A stretch of 64,000 nt of DNA from assembly GCA_045644665.1 (NCBI GenBank), contig JAZRHH010000034.1:1-64000 (forward strand), read 5' to 3'. Made by a program: the position numbers and the translations under genes. Positions 42,872 to 52,252 of the stretch are shown here, one piece after another; the first letter of the stretch is position 1, and every line of letters starts with the position of its first letter. A model generated the notes under the pieces. It worked only from the letters and a program-made list of their open reading frames with translations. It was not told where the DNA came from and made no database searches. The DNA is from RGIG9115 sp045644665. Its GTDB lineage: Bacteria > Bacillota > Clostridia > UBA1381.

Positions 42872-44290
42872 ATGAAAAAGAATTTCTTTACAACCATGCC
42901 CGATAAAATGGGAGCATTCTTAAAGGCAAGCAAATGCTTTGCAGAGCTTGGAATAAATATAACCCGCACAAGCTATAACAAGGCGGTGGACGTACACAGC
43001 CTGTTTATAGAGGCAGAGGGCGATGAAAAAAGTCTTTTTCTTGCAGAAGAAAGACTTAAGGAAATCGGCTTTTTAAAAGACGAAAGTTTTGTCCCAAACC
43101 TTACAATAATGGAATTTAAGCTTCATGACAAACCCGGGGAGGTTGTCAGGATACTGGAGCTTATTCTCTTTTTTGGCTTTAATATTTCATATATAAGTTC
43201 AAGAGAAAATGGTGGAGAGTATCAAAAGTTTCGCATTGGATTTATTGCAGAAAAAGAAGAAGAGCTTAGAAATTTCAAGGAAAAAGCACAGGAAATATGC
43301 CCTGTAAAATTGATAGATTACGACAAAACCGAGTTAACCTATGATAATACTATATTTTATAAATCTTTTGCAGACGGACTGGCAAATTTGGCGGGTCTCG
43401 GAAAAGATGCAAGGCGTAAGCTTGCAATAAATACCAATATGGCAATGCAGACCCTTGACGAAAGAGGAGAGCCGGCATTTACAACCTTTGACTGTATACG
43501 TAGGTTTTGCGAACATATTTTCAGATTTAAGGGTGCGGAGTTTAATCCCCGTATCACGTGGCATACCCTGACAGATAAAACAGACCTCATAATAATCGAG
43601 CCGCCCTGCGGAAGTAACACAATGGTTTTCAGAAGCGGCGGAAAATATTTGTATATAGATACGGGATATGCATGTTACAGAGAGGAAATGGAAAAAATTC
43701 TGAAACGTCTGTTTCCTGATTTTGATGTAGCGCCCCGTGACGTCCTGCTGACTCATGCAGATGTAGACCACTGCGGACTTTTAAATATATTTGACAAAAT
43801 TTATTTAAGTCGCAAAAGCTTCGAAAGTCTTAAGGCAGAGTATGAAAACGGCTATGGTTTAAGGGAAAAGCATCAGGTTCACAGACCATATGTGAGAATT
43901 TGTAAGCTCCTTACGGGCTACGAGCCGCCAAATCCTCAAAAAATGGAGATAATAAGTGACAGACCGGAGACGGAAGGTGAACCTTTAATAAAAACAGGAG
44001 AATTTTCCTTTGGGGACATGGATTTTACAGTTTATGAGGGTGCGGGAGGACATCTTCCGGGTGAGATTGTAATTGCAGATCCAGAGCATAAAATTTGCTT
44101 TACGGGAGATGTGTTTATAAACCTTTCCGATATGACGCCGCCACAGAAGAAATATAACAGCTACGCCCCTATTCTTATGACAACTGTTGACTCGGACCCG
44201 ACCCTTGCCGCAAAAGAGAGAAAGCTTATAAAAAAGGAGTTTTCCGGCTACAAAGTTTTTGGCTCTCACGGCGGAGTGTGTGATATGTAA
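42872..44290 (+). CDS. ACT-ACT-metallo-beta-lactamase fusion protein
   Basis: 472 residues. The N-terminal 150 residues contain two ACT-like units (MPDKMGAFLKASKCFAELGI at residues 9-28 and HDKPGEVVRILELILFFGF near 90), then a linker of about 85 residues, then a metallo-beta-lactamase fold from about residue 230: IDTGYAC, LLTHADVDHCGL, EGAGGHLPGEIVI, FTGDVF, FGSHGG. The metal motif is HxDxDH, not HxHxDH. ACT units usually bind amino acids, so ligand-gated hydrolysis is plausible but inferred. AAAGGA lies 7 bases before ATG. No named family recognised for the whole. Confidence 0.82.
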   Translation: MKKNFFTTMPDKMGAFLKASKCFAELGINITRTSYNKAVDVHSLFIEAEGDEKSLFLAEERLKEIGFLKDESFVPNLTIMEFKLHDKPGEVVRILELILFFGFNISYISSRENGGEYQKFRIGFIAEKEEELRNFKEKAQEICPVKLIDYDKTELTYDNTIFYKSFADGLANLAGLGKDARRKLAINTNMAMQTLDERGEPAFTTFDCIRRFCEHIFRFKGAEFNPRITWHTLTDKTDLIIIEPPCGSNTMVFRSGGKYLYIDTGYACYREEMEKILKRLFPDFDVAPRDVLLTHADVDHCGLLNIFDKIYLSRKSFESLKAEYENGYGLREKHQVHRPYVRICKLLTGYEPPNPQKMEIISDRPETEGEPLIKTGEFSFGDMDFTVYEGAGGHLPGEIVIADPEHKICFTGDVFINLSDMTPPQKKYNSYAPILMTTVDSDPTLAAKERKLIKKEFSGYKVFGSHGGVCDM

Positions 44291-44350
44291 CAAAAAATAT
44301 ATTGCTTTTTAGTGCAGATTGTGAACAAAAAGTAAAATTTCAAAAAATAG

Positions 44351-44379
44351 TGGTAAATTAAGTAAATATGTGTTATAAT
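44351..44379 (+). promoter_or_regulatory. Promoter of secA
   Basis: TATAAT (44374-44379) with extended TGT; the -35 at 44351 (TGGTAA) is poor, as allowed for an extended -10. The 125-base gap has nothing else. Confidence 0.55.
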
Positions 44380-44415
44380 TAGTAGGAATGTTAAAAATTT
44401 GAGGAGATATACAAA

Positions 44416-47133
44416 ATGAGTTTATTTGACAAGCTTTTTGGAACATATTCGGAGAGAGAACTTAAAAGAATATATCCGATTGCAGACAGTGTAATGGCCC
44501 TGGATGAACAGTACGCAGCTCTTACAGACAGTGAGCTCAAGGGTAAAACAGATGAGTTCAGAAAAAGAATAGCAGAAGGTGAGAGCCTGGACAGCATTTT
44601 GCCGGAAGCATTTGCTACTGTAAGAGAGGCTTCATGGCGTGTTCTTGGAATGAAGCATTTCAGAGTTCAGGTAATAGGCGGCATAATTCTTCATCAGGGA
44701 AGAATTGCAGAAATGAAAACAGGTGAGGGTAAAACCTTGGTTTCCACACTTCCTGCATACCTTAATGCACTTTCAGGTAAGGGTGTACATATTGTCACCG
44801 TTAACGACTACCTTGCAAAGCGTGACAGTGAGTGGATGGGCAAGGTTTACAGATACTTAGGTCTTACAGTGGGTCTTATAATCCATGACCTTGATAACGA
44901 GCAAAGACGTGAGGCATATGCCTGTGACATAACCTACGGAACAAATAACGAGCTTGGCTTTGACTATCTTCGTGACAACATGGTTGTACACAAGGAAGAA
45001 ATGGTACAAAGAGGTCATAACTACGCCGTTGTGGACGAGGTTGACTCAATTCTCATAGACGAGGCAAGAACACCATTAATCATCTCAGGTTTGGGTCAAA
45101 GTGCAAATGAGCTTTATGCCCATGCAGATAGTTTCGTAAAGCGTCTTAAAAAGCTTGTTGTAACAGAGCATGATGATAAGCAGCATGACGAAAATGTTGA
45201 AGCAGATTATATCGTAGACGAAAAAGCAAGGACTGCAACCCTTACAGACAAGGGTATAAAAAAGGCAGAACAAGCCTTTGGAATAGACAACCTATCCGAC
45301 CCGGATAACATGAAGCTCCAGCACCATATAAATCAGGCACTTCAGGCAAACGGCTGTATGCACAGAGATAAGCAGTACGTTGTTGTAGACGGTCAGGTAC
45401 AAATAGTTGACGAGTTCACAGGCCGTATAATGCCGGGAAGACGCTACTCGGACGGACTTCATCAGGCAATTGAGGCAAAAGAGGGAGTTAAGGTAGAAAA
45501 TGAAAGCAGAACTCTTGCCACAATAACATTCCAGAACTATTTCAGACTTTATAATAAATTATCCGGTATGACCGGTACAGCTCTTACAGAGGAAGAGGAA
45601 TTTCAGGAAATTTACAGACTTGACTGTGTTGAAGTTCCTACAAACAAGCCTGTTGCAAGAGAAGACTATCATGACAGCGTGTATAAGACCGAGGCAGGCA
45701 AGTACAAGGCAGTTATAAAGCAAATTAAGGAATGTAATGCAAAGGGTCAGCCGGTGCTTGTAGGTACTGTAAACGTAGAAAAATCAGAACAGCTTTCAAA
45801 GCTTTTGAAGCGTGAGGGTATACCACACGAGGTCCTTAACGCAAAGTTCCACGCAAAGGAAGCCGAAATTGTTGCACAGGCAGGTAAAAAGGGTGCCGTT
45901 ACAATTGCTACAAATATGGCAGGTAGAGGTACAGACATCATGCTCGGTGGTAACGCAGAGTATATGGCAAAGCACGAGCTTATAAAGCAAGGCATTACAG
46001 ATGAGCTTTTAAGCGAAGCTACAGGCTTTGGCGAAACAGATAATCAGGAAATCCTTGATGCAAGAGCAAAATTCCGTGAAAACTATGAAAAGTTTAAAGC
46101 TCAAATTGCTCCCGAGCAAGAGGAAGTAAAAAAAGCCGGCGGACTTTTCATAATCGGTACAGAAAGACACGAATCACGCCGTATAGACAATCAGCTCCGA
46201 GGCCGTGCAGGACGTCAGGGAGACCCGGGCGCTTCAAGATTTTTCCTTTCTCTTGATGATGACCTTATGAGAATATTCGGCTCCGAGCGTGTTAAAGCAA
46301 TGGTAGACAGAATGGGACTTGAAGAGGATGAGCCAATCGAGGCAAAAATGCTCTCCGGTGCAATAGAAAATGCACAGAAAAATCTTGAAAGCCGTAACTT
46401 TGACTCAAGAAAGCACGTTCTCCAGTACGATGAGGTAATGAATACCCAGCGTAAAATCATTTACAATCAGCGTCAAATGGTACTTGACGGTGAGGATATC
46501 CATGGTACAATCATTGATATGATAGATAGCGTTATAGATGGTGCCCTTGACGATTATATCGGAATTTCGGATATTCCGGAGCAGTGGAACATTCGTGCAA
46601 TCACAGAGTTTGCAAACAATACTTTAAGAGCAGAGGGCAAGTTCTCTATAAGTGATTCAGAGCTTGATACTATCACACGTAGCGAGGTCAAGGAAAGACT
46701 TTCTGCTGTCGCTCTTGACGCTATGAAATCTCAGCAGGAAATATTTGGCGAAAATATGCCTGAGCTTGAGCGTATGATAATGCTCCGTGTTGTAGATAGT
46801 CTTTGGATGGACCACCTTGATGAAATGGAGCACGTAAAACGAGAAATCGGTATCCGTGCTTATGGTCAGCATGACCCTGTTGTAGAATACAGAAACATAG
46901 CAAGTGAGCTTTATGACGGCATGATAGACTCAATCAAGCGTGACACCGTAAGATATATCCTGTGTGCTGTTCCAAAAATCAAAATACAGCGCGAGCAAGT
47001 AGCAAAGCCCCTTGATACAGGCGGTGACGGTTCACTCAAAAAGCAGCCTGTCCGCGCTAAAAAGGACGTAGGAAGAAATGACCCATGTCCTTGCGGAAGC
47101 GGAAGAAAGTTTAAGCATTGCTGTGGTAAATAA
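44416..47133 (+). CDS. secA: Preprotein translocase ATPase SecA
   Basis: Motor that drives proteins through SecYEG. 905 residues: Walker A MKTGEGKTLV near residue 100, DEVDSILIDEARTPLIIS (DEVD box), preprotein cross-linking domain about 230-370, second ATPase half with TIATNMAGRGTDIML and RGRAGRQGDPG, and a C-terminal zinc-binding tail CPCGSGRKFKHCC. Full length. It is followed by prfB, a frequent neighbour in Firmicutes. Confidence 0.98.
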   Translation: MSLFDKLFGTYSERELKRIYPIADSVMALDEQYAALTDSELKGKTDEFRKRIAEGESLDSILPEAFATVREASWRVLGMKHFRVQVIGGIILHQGRIAEMKTGEGKTLVSTLPAYLNALSGKGVHIVTVNDYLAKRDSEWMGKVYRYLGLTVGLIIHDLDNEQRREAYACDITYGTNNELGFDYLRDNMVVHKEEMVQRGHNYAVVDEVDSILIDEARTPLIISGLGQSANELYAHADSFVKRLKKLVVTEHDDKQHDENVEADYIVDEKARTATLTDKGIKKAEQAFGIDNLSDPDNMKLQHHINQALQANGCMHRDKQYVVVDGQVQIVDEFTGRIMPGRRYSDGLHQAIEAKEGVKVENESRTLATITFQNYFRLYNKLSGMTGTALTEEEEFQEIYRLDCVEVPTNKPVAREDYHDSVYKTEAGKYKAVIKQIKECNAKGQPVLVGTVNVEKSEQLSKLLKREGIPHEVLNAKFHAKEAEIVAQAGKKGAVTIATNMAGRGTDIMLGGNAEYMAKHELIKQGITDELLSEATGFGETDNQEILDARAKFRENYEKFKAQIAPEQEEVKKAGGLFIIGTERHESRRIDNQLRGRAGRQGDPGASRFFLSLDDDLMRIFGSERVKAMVDRMGLEEDEPIEAKMLSGAIENAQKNLESRNFDSRKHVLQYDEVMNTQRKIIYNQRQMVLDGEDIHGTIIDMIDSVIDGALDDYIGISDIPEQWNIRAITEFANNTLRAEGKFSISDSELDTITRSEVKERLSAVALDAMKSQQEIFGENMPELERMIMLRVVDSLWMDHLDEMEHVKREIGIRAYGQHDPVVEYRNIASELYDGMIDSIKRDTVRYILCAVPKIKIQREQVAKPLDTGGDGSLKKQPVRAKKDVGRNDPCPCGSGRKFKHCCGK

Positions 47134-47146
47134 GTCGGTTTAATAA

Positions 47147-47182
47147 AATTGCCCCCTGCACTACTTTTTGCAGAGGGCAATT
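47147..47182 (+). other. Hairpin between secA and prfB
   Basis: A 14-base arm on each side with one mismatch (47147-47160 with 47169-47182) and an 8-base loop. No T-tract follows on the plus strand, so full termination is doubtful; it may process or attenuate the mRNA. Confidence 0.5.
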
Positions 47183-47209
47183 CAAATAAAATAACAAGGA
47201 AGTGATATA

Positions 47210-48332
47210 GTGTTAGAGTATGATGAATACAAAGTCCAGCTAAACGGACTTGCACAAAATATAAACGAATTGAGGGATTCACTTTGACATCGCAGGTGCC
47301 AAAGAGGAAATAGAAAAGCTTGAAGCAATGAGTGCCCAAAGTGACTTCTGGGACGATATGGAAAATAGCCAGAAGGTGCTTCAAAAAACAAAACAGCTCA
47401 AAGACAAGGTAGAACGCTTTGAAAATTTGAGCGGTTCAAGAGAGGATACGCTTCTCCTTATCGAAATGGCAAACGAAGAAAATGACGAGTCAATGCTTCC
47501 GGAAATTAAAGAAGCTGTTGAGGACATTCTAAAGACCTTAGAGGAAATGACTCTTCAAACACTTCTTTCCGGAAACTATGACAGATGTAATGCAATCATG
47601 GACTTTCATGCAGGTGCCGGCGGCACAGAGGCGCAGGACTGGTGCGAAATGCTTATGCGTATGTATCAGATGTGGGCGCAGAAAAACGGCTACGGCTTTG
47701 AGATAATAGACTCACTTCCCGGCGATGATGCAGGTATGAAGAGTGCAACTGTTATGATTACAGGGCTCAATGCTTACGGATACTTGAAAGCAGAAAAGGG
47801 AGTTCACAGACTTGTCAGAATTTCTCCTTTTGATGCTTCTGGCAGACGTCATACATCTTTTGCATCAATTGAGGTAATGCCTGAAATTGATGACGAAATT
47901 GAAATTAACATAAAGCAGGACGACCTCAGAGTTGACACCTACCACGCAAGTGGTGCGGGCGGTCAGCACGTAAACAAAACTGCTTCTGCTGTCAGAATTA
48001 CACATATTCCGACAGGTGTTGTTGTAGCCTGTCAGACACAGCGTTCACAGCACCAGAACAGAGATTATGCAATGAAAATGCTCAAGGCAAAGCTTGCAGA
48101 AATCGCAGAGCAGCAGCAAAAAGAAAAGATAGAGGACATAAAAGGCGTTCAAAAGGAAATTGCATGGGGCAGCCAGATTCGTTCATATGTATTCCACCCA
48201 TATAACCTTGTAAAAGACCATAGAACAGGCTTTGAAATGGGTAATATCGGAGCTGTTATGGACGGAGATATCAGTGGCTTTATTAATGCATATCTTAAAG
48301 CTGCAAGCCTTGGAACATTAGAAACAAAATAA
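47210..48332 (+). CDS. prfB: Peptide chain release factor 2, with programmed +1 frameshift
   Basis: RF2 ends translation at UAA and UGA. The gene opens at GTG 47210 (AAGGAAG 7-8 bases upstream) and reads 25 codons to INELRDSL, where CTT TGA C (47282-47288) is the classic shift site. An internal AGGG three codons before CTT acts as the stimulator. A +1 shift at the TGA continues as DIAGAKEEIEKL to a 373-residue protein. SPFDASG (stop-codon recognition) and GAGGQHVNKT (GGQ) are intact. Shift efficiency senses RF2 level, so the gene is self-regulated. Confidence 0.96.
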
Positions 48333-48348
48333 AGGAGCATAATAAACC

Positions 48349-49608
48349 TTGAGAACATTTAATAAATGTAATATTCTAATACCGGAAAATGTTGACTTTT
48401 CAAAGTGGAGCGTAGTAGCCTGCGACCAGTACACCTCTGAGCAGGATTACTGGGACAGCGTAAAGGAAAACGTAGGCGATGCACCCTCTACACTTAATAT
48501 AATTTATCCGGAAATATATCTCCAAAGACCTGATAAGGACGAGAGAATAAAAAATATCCATAAAAATATGGAGGACTATCAAAAGTCCGGAATTTTTAAG
48601 GAATATAAAAACTCTCTCATATATGTAGAAAGAACTCAAAGAGACGGGCGTACAAGATACGGACTCGTTGGCACAGTTGATTTGGAGCAATACGACTTTT
48701 CAAAAGGCAGCACTTCACTTATCCGTGCAACGGAAGGGACGGTCCTTGACAGAATTCCGCCAAGAGTAAGCATAAGACTGGAGGCAAGTCTTGAGCTTCC
48801 TCATATTCTTATGCTCATTGATGATAGAAAGGCGGCTGTTATCGAGCCGTTAAAGACCCAAAAGAACAGCTTCCAAAAGCTTTATGACTTTGATTTGCAA
48901 ATGAATTCGGGCCACCTTACAGGCTATCTTGTAAGTGATGATGCAGCAGAAATAGCGCTGTCAGCAATAGAAGACCTTGAGGACAAGAGGGAATTTTCTG
49001 CAAAGTATAACACAGACGCTCCTGTGCTCCAGTTTGCAGTAGGCGATGGAAACCACTCCCTTGCAACAGCAAAAACCTGCTGGGAGGAAATAAAAAAAGG
49101 ACTTTCTCCTGAGGAGGCAGAAAACCATCCGGCGCGCTTTGCTCTCGTTGAGCTTATGAATGTTCACGACAAGACACTCGAGTTTGAGCCAATCCACAGA
49201 GTTGTTTTTGATATTGACCCTGAAAAGCTGATGGCTGCGCTTAAGTGTTTTTATGAGTGCACAGAAGAAGCAAACGAAGCACTTCAAAAAATCATTTGGT
49301 GCTACGGAGATAAAAAAGGCGAGCTTTACATAAAAAATCCGTCTTCAAAACTGGCTGTCGGAACGCTTGGAACTTTCCTTGACAAGTACGTCTTGGAAAA
49401 TGGCGGGGAAATAGACTATATCCACGGCGCAGACGTGGTAGAAAAGCTTGCATCGGAAGAAAACAGAATTGGCTTTATACTTCCAAACATGGAAAAGAAC
49501 GAGCTTTTTGAAACCGTAATCGCAGATGGTGCACTTCCAAGAAAGACATTTTCTATGGGAGAAGCGCACGATAAAAAGTTCTATATGGAATGTAAAAAAA
49601 TAAAATAA
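48349..49608 (+). CDS. DUF1015-family protein
   Basis: 419 residues, full-length match in style to DUF1015: ILIPENVDFSKWSVVACDQYTS at the N terminus (two stretches), YVERTQRDGRTRYGLVGTVDLEQYD, RIPPRVSIRLEA, FAVGDGNHSLATAKTCWEE and DYIHGADVVEKLA. Function is not known; it is often near serine metabolism genes. TTG start at 48349 with AAAGGAGC 10 bases upstream. Probably co-transcribed with prfB. Confidence 0.87.
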   Translation: MRTFNKCNILIPENVDFSKWSVVACDQYTSEQDYWDSVKENVGDAPSTLNIIYPEIYLQRPDKDERIKNIHKNMEDYQKSGIFKEYKNSLIYVERTQRDGRTRYGLVGTVDLEQYDFSKGSTSLIRATEGTVLDRIPPRVSIRLEASLELPHILMLIDDRKAAVIEPLKTQKNSFQKLYDFDLQMNSGHLTGYLVSDDAAEIALSAIEDLEDKREFSAKYNTDAPVLQFAVGDGNHSLATAKTCWEEIKKGLSPEEAENHPARFALVELMNVHDKTLEFEPIHRVVFDIDPEKLMAALKCFYECTEEANEALQKIIWCYGDKKGELYIKNPSSKLAVGTLGTFLDKYVLENGGEIDYIHGADVVEKLASEENRIGFILPNMEKNELFETVIADGALPRKTFSMGEAHDKKFYMECKKIK

Positions 49609-49616
49609 AATTGTTA

Positions 49617-49660
49617 TGCACCTCCTGAAGTAATATACTTCAGGAGGTGCAACTGTTTTT
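49617..49660. terminator. Bidirectional terminator overlapping the araC-type gene end
   Basis: A 16-bp perfect stem (49617-49632 with 49636-49651) with 3-base loop and T-rich flanks both ways. The right arm contains the last codons and stop (49642-49640) of the minus-strand AraC gene. Confidence 0.85.
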
Positions 49661-50500
49661 CATAAACTCCTTTGGAGATACGCCCATTATTTTTTTAAAA
49701 TTACGATAGAAGGTTGAAAAATCGTTATATCCACAGAGTCCGTAAACGGCGGTTATTTTATAACCGTTTTTTATGTATTCTGTGGCTTTTTTTATTCGGC
49801 AAATGTTCAGATAGCTGTTAAATGAATGACCTGTAAGCTCATAAAAAAGCTTACAGAAGCTATTTTTTGACATAGCTGAACGCTTGGATATTTCGTCTAG
49901 GGTAATTCTGTCTGTAAAATTATTTTCAATGTATTCAATACAATGTAAAACAAATTGTTTGCTATTGTCAAAAAAATCAGGTAATGTATTCTTTTCAAAA
50001 TAGTTGCGTGCAATTACGGCAACAAGTAAAATGGTACAGGAGTGAATTATCTCATTAAAAGCAAAGCTTTTAGAGTTAAATTCATTTAGCATCCTTTCCA
50101 TTATACTTTCAATATAAAATATATCCTCTGATCCTACCGATACTTTTGGCAAAATGTTCTTGTTTGTAAGCAAACTGCGAAGAAATAGCGCCACAAGCTT
50201 GTTATTCTGATTTGTTTTATCTAAAAAATCTGGCATAAAAGAAAAGGAATAAAATATGGTGTTTGGCTCGGGAGAAATATAATGTACAACTCCCGGTGGT
50301 ATGATGAACATATCGCCCTGACACAATATTGAAGATTTATTTTCTATAAAATGTGTAAGACTGCCTTTGACAATATAGTAAATTTGAAAATACTCGTGTG
50401 TGTGAGGTTTTTTTGCCTCGTATGTTTTTTCTACCTTTTGAATATGAAAGTTTTCCGCTGCATTGTTATAATAGGAAAGTACAAATTTTTTAATATCCAT
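49640..50500 (-). CDS. AraC-family transcriptional regulator
   Basis: 286 residues. N-terminal cupin-like sensor (HTHEYFQIYYIVKGSLTHFI, GDMFIIPPGVVHYISPE), C-terminal pair of helix-turn-helix motifs from about residue 190 (ITLDEISKRSAMSKNSFCKLF; CGYNDFSTFYRNFKKIMGVSPKEF, each shown in part). It lies divergent to the AtuA/DUF4387/hydratase operon, 121 bases away, with 14-bp direct repeats between, and so is the likely activator of that operon. Cupin class suggests a small organic ligand. Start has GAGGTGAG 6 bases upstream. Confidence 0.92.
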   Translation of the reverse strand: MDIKKFVLSYYNNAAENFHIQKVEKTYEAKKPHTHEYFQIYYIVKGSLTHFIENKSSILCQGDMFIIPPGVVHYISPEPNTIFYSFSFMPDFLDKTNQNNKLVALFLRSLLTNKNILPKVSVGSEDIFYIESIMERMLNEFNSKSFAFNEIIHSCTILLVAVIARNYFEKNTLPDFFDNSKQFVLHCIEYIENNFTDRITLDEISKRSAMSKNSFCKLFYELTGHSFNSYLNICRIKKATEYIKNGYKITAVYGLCGYNDFSTFYRNFKKIMGVSPKEFMKNSCTS

Positions 50501-50520
50501 TTTGCTCTCACCTCAAGATC

Positions 50521-50549
50521 ATTTTATCACAATTATTTACAAAATGCAA
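50521..50549 (-). promoter_or_regulatory. Promoter of the AraC-type regulator
   Basis: Minus strand TTGCAT (50549-50544), 17 bases, TAAAAT (50526-50521). The -35 is inside the first direct repeat, so the regulator may control itself. Confidence 0.65.
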
Positions 50550-50572
50550 TATATATAATACAAAATGCAATA
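50538..50572. promoter_or_regulatory. Direct-repeat operator for the AraC-type regulator
   Basis: TACAAAATGCAATA occurs at 50538-50551 and again at 50559-50572, identical over 14 bases and offset by exactly 21 bp, two helical turns. This is the layout of AraC-type half-sites. The promoter-proximal copy runs into the -35 position of the operon promoter; the distal copy covers the -35 of the regulator's own promoter. Confidence 0.7.
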
Positions 50573-50589
50573 AATATACAATATTGGTA

Positions 50590-50598
50590 TGGTAAAAT
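50590..50598 (+). promoter_or_regulatory. Extended -10 of the hydratase operon promoter
   Basis: TGG TAAAAT. The -35 position (50570-50575) has no match to consensus and abuts the second direct repeat, the pattern of an activator-dependent promoter. Confidence 0.55.
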
Positions 50599-50621
50599 TA
50601 AAATAAAAAAGGAGTGTCAAT

Positions 50622-51935
50622 ATGAAAATTGTTGCGTTAAACGGACTTTTAGGCTATGGCTACAGCGAAGAAGCTTTAGATGTTGCATTTTCTGAAAAGG
50701 TAGACTATCTTGGTGTTGATGCAGGTTCAACTGATCCGGGTCCGTATTACCTTGGAAGCGGAAAATCCTTTACCGACAGAGGAGCAGTAAAGAGAGATTT
50801 AGCACTCGCTCTTCCAAAAGCTCTTGAACACAAAGCACCTTTTATTATAGGCACAGCAGGCGGTGCAGGAAGCAGAGAGCACGTAGCGTGGCTTAAGGAA
50901 ATTTTACTTGAAATTGCGAGGGAACAAAAGTTGAGCTTTAAGCTTGGTATAGTTTTAAGCGATGTTTCAACGGAATATGTCCTTGATAAATTAAAAAGCG
51001 GTAAACTAGTTGATATGAGCGATGAAATGCCGGCGGATGAACATTCCATAACTGAAAGTACAAGAATTGTGAGTCAGATTGGTGTTGCGCCTATTATAAA
51101 ATTACTTGAGGAAAAATGCGATGTTATCCTCTGCGGACGTGCGTGTGATACGGCAATTTACGCATCACCGTGTATTTATGAGGGCTACAGCGAGGGCCTC
51201 GCATTTCATATGGCAAAGATTATGGAATGTGGTGCAATGTGTTCAGAGCCTGTTGCGGCGGCAGATGTTATGCAAGGGTATATGTATGATGATTATTTTG
51301 AGCTTCGTCCGGCAAATCCTATCCGCAGATGTACAGTTGACAGAGTAGCGGCGCATACTCTTTATGAGCAGTCAAACCCATATTTGATATTTGAGCCTGA
51401 CGGTGTTTGTGACCTTACAAATTCAAAGTTTGAACAGGTCGACGAGCGTACAGTAAGAGTTACAGGCTCGAGTTTCAGGGAAGCGGAAGAAAAGACCTTA
51501 AAGCTTGAAGGGGTTAAATGTTCAGGCTACAGAACAATATGTCCTGCAACAATTTACGATTCTGAAACCATTAAAAACATTGATTTGATAATAAAGACAG
51601 TAACGGAATTTGTAAAAGAAAATACAAAAAATACACTTCCCCAAGATTGCTATACGATTCACTTTAAATTAAGCGGCGGAGCTGAAAGCTCTCTTGGTAT
51701 AATTATGGATATAGTGGGCAAGACACAGGAGATTGCAGATACAGTGTGCGCACTTGCCAGAAGCCGTATGCTTCATTGTGATTATGAAGGCAGAAAATCT
51801 TCGGCGGGCAATCTTGCATTCCCGTTTTCGCCGTCAGATATTCACGTTGGACCGGTTTATGAATTTTCAGTATTCCATCTGGCAAAGGTGGATTCGCTGC
51901 TTGAAACAGCAAAAATATCTGTTGAGGAGGTTTGA
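50622..51935 (+). CDS. Acyclic terpene utilisation AtuA-like protein (DUF1446)
   Basis: 437 residues, resembling the AtuA/DUF1446 family. Visible: NGLLGYGYSEEALDVAF at the N terminus, VDAGSTDPGPYYLGSG (residues 32-47), IIGTAGGAGSREHVAWL, CDVILCGRACDTAIYASP and the C-terminal HCDYEGRKSSAGNLAFPFSPSD. The family has no solved reaction that I know; it occurs with DUF4387 in acid or terpene breakdown clusters. AAGGAG precedes ATG. First gene of the AraC-controlled operon. Confidence 0.85.
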   Translation: MKIVALNGLLGYGYSEEALDVAFSEKVDYLGVDAGSTDPGPYYLGSGKSFTDRGAVKRDLALALPKALEHKAPFIIGTAGGAGSREHVAWLKEILLEIAREQKLSFKLGIVLSDVSTEYVLDKLKSGKLVDMSDEMPADEHSITESTRIVSQIGVAPIIKLLEEKCDVILCGRACDTAIYASPCIYEGYSEGLAFHMAKIMECGAMCSEPVAAADVMQGYMYDDYFELRPANPIRRCTVDRVAAHTLYEQSNPYLIFEPDGVCDLTNSKFEQVDERTVRVTGSSFREAEEKTLKLEGVKCSGYRTICPATIYDSETIKNIDLIIKTVTEFVKENTKNTLPQDCYTIHFKLSGGAESSLGIIMDIVGKTQEIADTVCALARSRMLHCDYEGRKSSAGNLAFPFSPSDIHVGPVYEFSVFHLAKVDSLLETAKISVEEV

Positions 51936-51937
51936 GT

Positions 51938-52237
51938 ATGAAAAAACTTATAGATTACACAAAAATATTAAGAAGCAAAAATGCCGGACCTCTTTTTATT
52001 ACCTTTGACCTGATTTTTAATTCTAAAGAGGATATGGAATATATAGAAAAAAGGCTTAAAAAAGAGGATATTGCAAAAGCATATGATACCGATATTTCAA
52101 AAATCGATATTATTCCGTATGGCGTGGTAAATTCAATTAAAATAACTTTTCCAAGAAAAAACATAAGCGGGAGTCTTGAAGATAGTGATATTTACGGCTG
52201 TCAGCAACATGTGCCGCTTGCAAATATTGAAATTTAA
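51938..52237 (+). CDS. DUF4387-family protein
   Basis: 99 residues from ATG 51938 (GAGGAGG 7 bases before; a TTG two codons earlier is too close). Features: LRSKNAGPLFITFDLIFNS near the N terminus, and FPRKNISGSLEDSDIYGCQQHVPLANIEI at the end, in parts. DUF4387 is a regular partner of AtuA/DUF1446 proteins, encoded directly after them, sometimes fused. Probably a subunit or auxiliary to the AtuA-like protein. Function unknown. Confidence 0.83.
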   Translation: MKKLIDYTKILRSKNAGPLFITFDLIFNSKEDMEYIEKRLKKEDIAKAYDTDISKIDIIPYGVVNSIKITFPRKNISGSLEDSDIYGCQQHVPLANIEI

Positions 52238-52252
52238 AGAAGGTGAAACTAG

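Noticed and set aside
47147..47182. Full terminator between secA and prfB
   Set aside because: The stem is good but no T-tract follows, so I list it only as a hairpin.
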